Assembly: GCA_036274635.1 (NCBI GenBank)
Contig: DASUFI010000113.1
Location: 1-49,029 of the forward strand
From: DASUFI01 sp036274635
GTDB taxonomy: Bacteria; Planctomycetota; B15-G4
Length of the DNA stretch: 49,029 nt
Direction of reading: 5' to 3'
The notes beneath the pieces are model-generated. The model was given only the letters and a program-made list of their open reading frames with translations. It did not search any database and was not told the origin of the DNA. Of the stretch, positions 43,014 to 49,029 are shown piece by piece (positions within the stretch are counted from its first letter, which is position 1; each line of letters opens with the position of its first letter). The position numbers and the translations under genes were made by a program.

Positions 43014-46000
43014 TCAGTCGACGTAGAGGAACTCGTCCAGGTTGAAGAGCAGCAGGCAGAGCGAGCGCAGCGCGCGCTGCTCGGGGGTGCCGGGGTCGTC
43101 GGGCTGCAGCGCGACGATCTGGCCGTCGGCGTCCAGCTGCAGGCCGGAGAGCTGCAGCTCGTCGCCCCAGGCGCGCACGCCGAACTGGCCGGCCGCGACC
43201 TCGCCGGGCAGCGAGGCCTCCAGCCGCGGCGCGCCGCGGCCCGCCTCCCCGTCCGCGCCGTCCAGCCAGACGGCGAGCCGCGGGCCGCGCGCCTCGATGC
43301 GCAGCGTGTGCCAGGTGCCGGGCGCGAGGTCGGCGTCCGTCTCGGCCAGCACGGTCTCGGTGTCACCGGCGTGCGCGACCAGGCGCAGCTTGCCGGCGCG
43401 CGGGTCCAGCACGGCCTCCACGCCGTCGTAGCCGTCGCCGGCGGCTGTGGCGCGCAGCAGGAAGGCGCACATCTCGCAGCCGCCGCTCAGCAGCACGCGC
43501 GCCGACGCACTGCCGTCGCGGAAGACGGGCGCGTCCAGCAGCGCCGCCGGCCCGGCCGCGGGGTCCATCTCGAGCGTGCTGTTGTAGCCGTTGCCCCAGC
43601 GTCCCTTGAGGTAGGTCCAGCCCGCTCGGGGTCCGAAGAGCACGTCCGTGCCGTCGAGCTTCGGCAGGAAGCCCGCGTCCGCGCGCGACGCGATGCGCGC
43701 CTTGAACACCAGGTCGTGCGGCGCCGCGGCGAACTCGGCGAGCTCGCGGTCGTAGAGCCCGCGCGCGACGGTGCGCTCGGCCTCGCTCGGCGGGCGCGCC
43801 AGGGCCAGCTCGAAGGCCTGCGTGATCTGCGCGGCCACGTCGTCGCCCGCCTCCGCCCGCACCCGCGTGGCGAAGGCCGCCGCCTGCTCGCCCATGAACT
43901 CGCTGTTGAGCAGGATGAGCGCCTGCGAGGCCATGGTCGTGACCTGGCGCGAGCCCACCGGCAGCGAGGTGTTGTTGTAGTCGAACACCTCCAGGAAGGG
44001 CGGCAGGAGCGAGCGCTTGACGTAGCAGTAGATCGAGCGCGGCTCTCTGCCGTCGGGCAGCTCCCAGCCCTGGCCCGGCCGCGAGCCGCCGGCCAGCGCC
44101 TCGCGCGAGAGGCGCGGGAAGAAGCCGCGCCCGCCGCGCTCGTCCGACAGCGTGCCCGCCACCGAGAGCACCGTGTCGCGCACGGCCTCGGCCTCGAGGC
44201 GCCGCAGGTCCTGCCGCCAGAGCAGCGTGTTGTCCGGGTCGCGCTCGAGGGCCGCTGCGTCGGCCGCGCTCGAGCTCGAGCAGTAGGTGTTCGAGGTCAT
44301 GATCAGCCGGTGCATGTCCTTGATGCCCCAGCCCCCGTCGGTGAACTCGCTCGCCAGCCAGTCCAGCAGCTCGGGGTGCGTGGGCGGCGTGCCCTGGTGC
44401 CCGAAGTCGTTGGGGGTGGCGACGAGGCCGCGCCCGAAGTGGTGCTGCCAGATGCGGTTCACCATGACGCGCGCCGTCGTGGGCTGCTGCGGGCTCGCGA
44501 TCCAGCGCGCGAGGGCCAGCCGGCGGCCCGTGCTGCGGCTGGCCTCCGAGGGCTCGGGCAGCCGGGGCGCGGCATCCCCGTCGCTGGCGCACAGGACCTG
44601 CACGAAGCGCGGCTCGACCAGCTCCGCCGGCGCCGACGCGCGGCCGCGGACGAGCACGTGCGTCTCGGGCGCCGGGCCGCGCGACTCGCGCACCATCAGC
44701 CCCCAGTGCAGGTCGCCCTCGAAGGACTTGGGGATGTCCTCGACCTCGAGCTCCAGCTTCGCGAGGCTCCTCCGCTCGTCCACCGTGAGCGCGGCCTGGT
44801 TCTCCTCGGGGGTGGGCGCGCCGACGCTGATCTGCGCGACGAGCGCCGCCTGCTCCGGGCTGCGCTGGTCGGCCGGAATCTCCAGCGCCGCGCTCTGCTC
44901 GGCGGTCAGCGCGGCCCGCCGCGCCTCGGCCGCCCGCAGCCGCCCAAGCCCGCGCAGGCGCCTGATCTCCTGGTTGTCCGCGTCGATGCGCGCCTGCCTG
45001 GCCAGCCCCCAGCGGTGCAGGTCGTCCCGCTGCGCGCCCAGCGGCCGCAGGGTCTCCGAGTCCAGCGCGAAGTGCGGCGCCGTGTAGGGCCGGATGTTCC
45101 GCAGGAAGGCCAGTGTGGAGTAGTAGTCCGTCTGCGCGAAGGGATCGAACTTGTGGTCGTGGCAGCGCGCGCAGCCGAGCGTGACGCCCATGAAGCCCTC
45201 GGCCACGGTGCGCACCGTGTCGTCGAGCTCGTCGAACTTGGCCTGCTCGGTATCGTCGGGCTCGTCGTCCCACACGCCGATCCGGTAGAAGCCCGTGGCC
45301 ACGAGGGACTCGTCCGTCGCGTCCGGGAGCTCGTCGCCCGCGAGCTGTTCGAGCACGAAGCGATCGTAGGGCAGGTCGCGGTTGAAGGCGTCGATGACCC
45401 AGTCGCGGTAGCGCCAGGCGTAGGGCTTCTCGGTGTCGCGCTCGTAGCCGTTGGTCTGCGCCCAGCGCACCACGTCCAGCCAGTAGCGGCCCCAGCGCTC
45501 GCCGTACTCCGGCCGCGCGAGCAGCGTGTCGATGAGCCGCGGCCAGGCGTCGGGCGCGTCGTCGTCCACGAAGGCCTGCACGTCCGCGGCGCTGGGCGGC
45601 AGGCCCAGCAGGTCGAACCAGGCGCGCCGCGCGAGCGTGGCGCGATCCGCGCGCGGGTTGGGCTTCAGGCCCGCCGCGTCCAGCTTCGCCAGCACGAAGG
45701 CGTCGATGGGATTGGCCACGCGCGACGCGTCCACGGCCGGCGGCTCGGGGCGCACGACGGGCTTGAAGGCCCACCACGTGCGGCCGGCGGCGATGTCCGG
45801 GCCGGTGCTCTCCGCGTGCTCGGCAGCCGGCGGCGCGGACTCGTCGGCGGGCCACGGCGCGCCCATCGCCACCCAGCTCGTGAGCGTGGCGATCTGCTCG
45901 GCGGAGAGCTTGTCGTCGGGCGGCATGCTCAGGTCCGCGTCGGTCCAGCTCACGGCCTCGACGAGGCGGCTCTCCTCCGGCTGCCCGGGCACGAGGGCCG

Positions 46001-46622
46001 GGCCGCGCGAGCCGCCGCGCAGCAGCGCCTCGCGGCCACTCATGCGCAGTCCGCCCTTGACCTTGTCCAGCGCCGGGCCATGGCACTTGAAGCAGCTGTC
46101 GGCCAGCAGGGGGCGCACGCGCTCCTCGAAGAACTGCAGTGCGTCGTGGTCGGTGGGCGCGGGCGCGGCGTCGGGTGGCGCAGCGCTGGCGGGCTCGGCG
46201 CCCGGCGCGGCAGGCGTCGAGCCCTCGACCAGGTCGTCGGGCCACGCCGCGCCCAGCCGCACCCATTGCTCGATCGCGGCCGTGGCCTCGGGCGGCAGCG
46301 GGTCGTCCGGCGGCATCATGAAGTCCGGGTCCGTGCGCCGCACGGCCTTGACCAGCGGGCTGTTGTCCGGGTCCCCCGGCACGATCGCAGGGCCGCCGTC
46401 GCCGCCCTTCAGCAGCGAGTCCAGGCCGTTCATGCGCAGCCCGCCGCGCAGGCGCCTGGCCTGTGGCCCGTGGCACTTGAAGCAGTTCTGCTGCAGCACC
46501 GGCAGCACCTGCTGGCGGAACAGCGTCTCCGCTTCCGAACCCGAGGCCGGCCGTGCGGCGAGGCACAGCACGAACACGAGGATCGTCGCGAGAGCGACGC
46601 TCAGTGCGCGAGCGTTCGGCAT
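43014..46622 (-). CDS. PSD1 and planctomycete cytochrome c domain protein
   Basis: 1202 residues. After a signal peptide come two cytochrome-c-like modules with haem sites CFKCH (47-51 and 177-181), each followed by MPPDD, whose Met can be the sixth haem ligand. Next are DUF1549 (PSCyt2) and DUF1553 (PSD1; e.g. RVMVNRIWQHHFGRGLV, FDYNNTSLP). A concanavalin-like domain (about 1010-1165; GTWHTLRIEARG) is inserted before the last 35 residues, which are the regular PSD1 end (FNLDEFLYVD). The role may be oxidative attack on polysaccharides outside the cell, with DUF1501 as partner. ATG 46622 is chosen because the signal peptide begins there; no ribosome binding site is evident. Confidence 0.95.
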   Translation of the reverse strand: MPNARALSVALATILVFVLCLAARPASGSEAETLFRQQVLPVLQQNCFKCHGPQARRLRGGLRMNGLDSLLKGGDGGPAIVPGDPDNSPLVKAVRRTDPDFMMPPDDPLPPEATAAIEQWVRLGAAWPDDLVEGSTPAAPGAEPASAAPPDAAPAPTDHDALQFFEERVRPLLADSCFKCHGPALDKVKGGLRMSGREALLRGGSRGPALVPGQPEESRLVEAVSWTDADLSMPPDDKLSAEQIATLTSWVAMGAPWPADESAPPAAEHAESTGPDIAAGRTWWAFKPVVRPEPPAVDASRVANPIDAFVLAKLDAAGLKPNPRADRATLARRAWFDLLGLPPSAADVQAFVDDDAPDAWPRLIDTLLARPEYGERWGRYWLDVVRWAQTNGYERDTEKPYAWRYRDWVIDAFNRDLPYDRFVLEQLAGDELPDATDESLVATGFYRIGVWDDEPDDTEQAKFDELDDTVRTVAEGFMGVTLGCARCHDHKFDPFAQTDYYSTLAFLRNIRPYTAPHFALDSETLRPLGAQRDDLHRWGLARQARIDADNQEIRRLRGLGRLRAAEARRAALTAEQSAALEIPADQRSPEQAALVAQISVGAPTPEENQAALTVDERRSLAKLELEVEDIPKSFEGDLHWGLMVRESRGPAPETHVLVRGRASAPAELVEPRFVQVLCASDGDAAPRLPEPSEASRSTGRRLALARWIASPQQPTTARVMVNRIWQHHFGRGLVATPNDFGHQGTPPTHPELLDWLASEFTDGGWGIKDMHRLIMTSNTYCSSSSAADAAALERDPDNTLLWRQDLRRLEAEAVRDTVLSVAGTLSDERGGRGFFPRLSREALAGGSRPGQGWELPDGREPRSIYCYVKRSLLPPFLEVFDYNNTSLPVGSRQVTTMASQALILLNSEFMGEQAAAFATRVRAEAGDDVAAQITQAFELALARPPSEAERTVARGLYDRELAEFAAAPHDLVFKARIASRADAGFLPKLDGTDVLFGPRAGWTYLKGRWGNGYNSTLEMDPAAGPAALLDAPVFRDGSASARVLLSGGCEMCAFLLRATAAGDGYDGVEAVLDPRAGKLRLVAHAGDTETVLAETDADLAPGTWHTLRIEARGPRLAVWLDGADGEAGRGAPRLEASLPGEVAAGQFGVRAWGDELQLSGLQLDADGQIVALQPDDPGTPEQRALRSLCLLLFNLDEFLYVD

Positions 46623-46802
46623 GTGCGGGGGTTCGTGGGTGGAATGGAAGCCGGCGCACACACGCGTGACACCGGCAAGCTCTGTGGCGCCCAACCCGGG
46701 GGCTACGCACTCTAACACGCCCGTGCAGTGGCGGCGACGACGACGGGCCCCGGCCCTGTGCTCCGCCGCGCCGCCCGCGCCGGGGCGCCCGACAGCGGCT
46801 CG

Positions 46803-47264
46803 CTACGCGTCCGCGCCCCCGGGCAGGGCCCGCAGGAACACGCGCCGCGCTTCCGTCGCGCAGCTGCGACCGTCGGCCGCGCGCGTCGCGCAGCGGGCGG
46901 CGGGCGACGCCGCACGCTCGAGGAAGGCGCGCATCGCCAGCTTGTCGCCGCGGCGGCCCAGCTCCTCGATCGTCTCGCGCGACACACCGAAGCAGGCGCA
47001 CAGCGGCGCGCCCTCCTGCTTGGGATAGGCCGGCTCGCGCAGCTCCGAGCGCGCGGCCCAGGCGAGGCGGCCGTCGAAGTAGGCCACGTCGCAGGCTGGA
47101 TCCGGACAGAAGAAGGCCGCCTCCGCGAAGCGCGCCGCGGCCTCGGGTCGCAGGCGCGCGCGCAGCGTGGCGGCCGAGACGGGCACGCCGGTGCCGCCGC
47201 ATCCGGGGGGCGACGGACAGGTCGGACCGGGAGTCTCCGGATCGCGGACGAACGCGCGGCTCAT
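46803..47264 (-). CDS. CopZ-like zinc / [2Fe-2S] protein lacking the HMA domain
   Basis: 153 residues. The N-terminal half has C16/C22 and C53/C58 (FFCPDPACDVAYFDG), the zinc-ribbon of the CopZ zinc-binding family known from Archaeoglobus. The second half has CAC (89-91) and C125/C135 in the BFD-like [2Fe-2S] pattern. The copper-binding HMA domain that completes classic CopZ is absent, so it may be an electron-transfer or metal-sensing partner, not a full copper chaperone. TAGCAT lies seven bases before ATG 47264 with no ribosome binding site, so a leaderless message is likely. The open frame upstream of 47264 has no relevant sequence. Confidence 0.8.
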   Translation of the reverse strand: MSRAFVRDPETPGPTCPSPPGCGGTGVPVSAATLRARLRPEAAARFAEAAFFCPDPACDVAYFDGRLAWAARSELREPAYPKQEGAPLCACFGVSRETIEELGRRGDKLAMRAFLERAASPAARCATRAADGRSCATEARRVFLRALPGGADA

Positions 47265-47271
47265 CGCGGGG

Positions 47272-47277
47272 ATGCTA
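47272..47277 (-). promoter_or_regulatory. -10-like TAGCAT seven bases before the CopZ-like start
   Basis: Read on the minus strand, TAGCAT is followed by CCCCGCG and then ATG. This is the same spacing as at four plus-strand genes. Confidence 0.35.
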
Positions 47278-47379
47278 TCCGCGCCCCACGACCTCCGCAC
47301 TGGCAAGGTGCGGCGCGTCGGAGGTCGTTCATCGGGCGACGTACGAGGTCGCCGGATCGCCGTGGCGGGCGTGTGTGGG

Positions 47380-47500
47380 ATCCTCGGCGCGCAGCCAGGC
47401 AAGCCCTTGAGCGGCGTCGACTCGGACGGCGACGGAGTTCCGAACCTCTTCGAGCAGGATCTCTGGTACACGACGAACGCTGAGGCGGCCGCTCAGCGCA
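47380..47500 (+). pseudogene. Calcium-repeat fragment (thrombospondin type 3-like)
   Basis: About 40 codons read GKPLSGVDSDGDGVPNLFEQ and further DLWYTT, with the DSDGDGVPN calcium loop found in exported repeat proteins. There is no nearby start or signal peptide, and the end overlaps the MscS gene on the other strand. It is probably a relic. It is the only content seen between 47265 and 47492. Confidence 0.35.
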
Positions 47501-48608
47501 GGTCGTCCTTGGGGAAGCGCACGCGCCCGGGCTCGGCGTTGAGTCGCTCGAGCATCTCGACGATGAGCCGGCTCTTCACGCGGCCGGCCTGACGCGGCTC
47601 GACCAGGTAGCGCACGATGGCGATCAGCCACGTGTTGTCGCTGACGCGGAAGAAGACCGACGGCCGCTCGCGCACGTCCAGCTGGTTCACGGGCGTCTGC
47701 GCGAGCAGCTGGCGATACACCGCGACCTGCTTGCGCATGTCCGCGCCGAGCGCGCTCTCCGCCACGTCCTGCATGGTGGAGGCCACGAACTCCAGGTCGC
47801 TGTTGTAGGCCACGTGGAAGCGGATCTCGTTCCAGATGTACGGGAAGAGCGGCCAGGACGAGTTGATGACCGCCGTGGTCAGCACGTTGGAATTGGGGAA
47901 CTTGATGAGGCGCCCGCTGGGGTGGTCCGTGGTGAGGTAGTCGCCACCGATCTCCCAGAGCGTGGTGTCCAGGTAGCCCACGTCGATGACGTCGCCGGTC
48001 GCGTCGCCCATCCGGATGCGGTCGCCGACGCGGTACGGCGTGCGCACGAGGATGTAGAGCCAGCCGATGAAGCTGGTGATCGGCGTCTGCAGCGCGAAGC
48101 CGAGCACGAGCGAGATGAGCCCGAGCGAGACCACGGCCGTGTACCACGTGGCCGACAGCACCGACAGCGCGATGAAGAAGATGGCGATGCCGGCCACCAG
48201 CCGGATGAGCCGGTGCAGGTTGAAGCGCGTGGTGGCGTGGTGCAGCCGCCGGATCAGGAACACGTCGACCGCGCGCGCCGCGCCGAGGACGAGGACGACG
48301 CCGATGGCACCCAGGGTGCCGCGCTGCGCGAAGGGCATGTAGCGCTCGTCGACGTGCAGCACGTCGAGCCGCAGCAGATAGTAAAGGGCCACCGAGCCCA
48401 TCAGGAGCAAGGCGTGGCTGGCCAGCCACGCAAGCTGCACCCTCTCGACCGGCGGCGGCGGGGCGGCGGGCGCGCCCGTCTGCTCCAGCGCCTGCTGGAC
48501 ATCCGGATCCTGCGCGAGTCCTGCAGGGTGCTCGGGCACCGGGTGCCGGACGGCCGCGCGGGCAGACGCCTGCGACGGCGCGCTCCTGGAGTCATCACCG
48601 GACGTCAT
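47493..48608 (-). CDS. MscS-family mechanosensitive channel
   Basis: 371 residues. An N-terminal soluble stretch of 60 residues rich in Pro/Ala is followed by membrane helices near 61-80, 96-115 and 128-150, then the pore helix and its continuation (SLVLGFALQTPITSFIGWLYIL). The cytoplasmic MscS domain has VGDRIRMGDATGDVIDVGYLDTTL and FPNSNVLTTAVINSS. The channel opens under membrane tension to release solutes. ATG 48608 follows TATGGA at six bases and has no ribosome binding site. The frame ends before the CopZ-like gene on the same strand. Confidence 0.93.
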   Translation of the reverse strand: MTSGDDSRSAPSQASARAAVRHPVPEHPAGLAQDPDVQQALEQTGAPAAPPPPVERVQLAWLASHALLLMGSVALYYLLRLDVLHVDERYMPFAQRGTLGAIGVVLVLGAARAVDVFLIRRLHHATTRFNLHRLIRLVAGIAIFFIALSVLSATWYTAVVSLGLISLVLGFALQTPITSFIGWLYILVRTPYRVGDRIRMGDATGDVIDVGYLDTTLWEIGGDYLTTDHPSGRLIKFPNSNVLTTAVINSSWPLFPYIWNEIRFHVAYNSDLEFVASTMQDVAESALGADMRKQVAVYRQLLAQTPVNQLDVRERPSVFFRVSDNTWLIAIVRYLVEPRQAGRVKSRLIVEMLERLNAEPGRVRFPKDDLR

Positions 48609-48702
48609 GCCGGTTCCATAGCGCGGCGCTCACGCGGCCCACGACAGCAGCGCCGCGTGTCGGTGCCGGAGCCCTACGTGTCCGACTCGGGCAGCCCGGA
48701 GC

Positions 48703-49029
48703 TCACTCGATCCGCTTGATGACGTGCCACCCGAACGGCGACTTGACGTGGTGGTAAGGCGCGACGCCGATCTCCCCCACCTGCAGCCGGAAGCCGACGT
48801 CGCCGAAGTCTTCCGCGTAGGTCTCGCGGTCGTCCTGCGTGAGCGTGTACGTTCCCGGGCCGTCGTCGCCGCTGTACTGCTGCATCAGCGCGGTGAAGTC
48901 CTCGCCGGCCCGCGCGCGGGCGAGCACATCGCTGGTCAGCGCGCGCGCCTCCTCCATCGTGTGGCCGCTCTCGGAGCCGCGCTTGGCCCCCACGAAGGCC
49001 AGCAGCACGTGCTGGAGCTTGACGTGATC
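48703..49029 (-). CDS. Parvulin-type (PpiC) peptidyl-prolyl isomerase, N-terminus outside window
   Basis: 109 residues up to the window edge. VKLQHVLLAFVGAK matches the first parvulin strand (VRAQHILV...), ARARAGEDFTALMQQYSGDDGPGTY is the middle helix and loop, and GFRLQVGEIGVAPYHHVKSPFGWHVIKRIE is the canonical end (...G-V...SPFG-H-IK). It speeds proline isomerisation during folding, in many bacteria in the periplasm; a signal peptide would be outside the window. The stop at 48703 leaves 94 bases to the MscS start. Confidence 0.9.
   Translation of the reverse strand, partial: DHVKLQHVLLAFVGAKRGSESGHTMEEARALTSDVLARARAGEDFTALMQQYSGDDGPGTYTLTQDDRETYAEDFGDVGFRLQVGEIGVAPYHHVKSPFGWHVIKRIE

Overview
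This is a GC-rich bacterial chromosome segment (about 70% G+C by eye, not computed). Most likely it comes from the Planctomycetota. The best evidence is the operon of a cytochrome-c-like PSD1/DUF1549/DUF1553 protein followed by a Tat-exported DUF1501 protein (41.5-46.6 kb). Large Sec-exported proteins and a recurring C-terminal domain on exported proteins fit the same group. No rRNA, tRNA or CRISPR-Cas locus was found.

Layout. 0-5.1 kb: small membrane proteins, a ferredoxin/metallo-beta-lactamase fusion, two copies of a 43-nt palindromic repeat, a DUF900 hydrolase, ElbB-like protein and a stand-alone 4Fe-4S ferredoxin, with orphan C-terminal fragments of exported proteins. 5.2-10.6 kb is a decay zone: a gene broken by a frameshift and an amber codon, a DUF4143 ATPase, and a transposase with an in-frame TAG. 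10.6-18.1 kb (minus) is the main accessory locus: a GT4 glycosyltransferase, translationally coupled by a 4-nt overlap to a 1658-residue secreted RHS protein, whose low-GC, cysteine-rich tail is followed by a low-GC, cysteine-rich membrane-anchored protein. 18.3-22.7 kb: a HigA-like HTH gene, a DUF2723/TPR membrane protein and a methyltransferase with a beta-rich N-terminal domain. 22.8-28.3 kb: a homocysteine methyltransferase/methylenetetrahydrofolate reductase fusion divergent from a MIP18-type gene, then membrane proteins and DoxX. 28.4-35.5 kb: an M16 protease divergent from zwf-pgl-gnd. 35.5-41.3 kb: a fatty acid hydroxylase, an SGNH hydrolase, a complete copper radical oxidase and an FG-GAP protein. 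41.5-49 kb: the DUF1501/PSD1 operon, a CopZ-like zinc/[2Fe-2S] protein, an MscS channel and a truncated parvulin.

How it works together. zwf-pgl-gnd encode the full oxidative pentose phosphate branch. The PSD1/DUF1501 pair is a characteristic exported cassette of unknown substrate. The RHS locus has the layout of a polymorphic secreted effector: conserved core, a boundary motif, a compositionally different tail, and an adjacent small exported gene that could be its partner. Several genes have a -10-like hexamer 6-7 nt before the start codon, suggesting leaderless transcripts.
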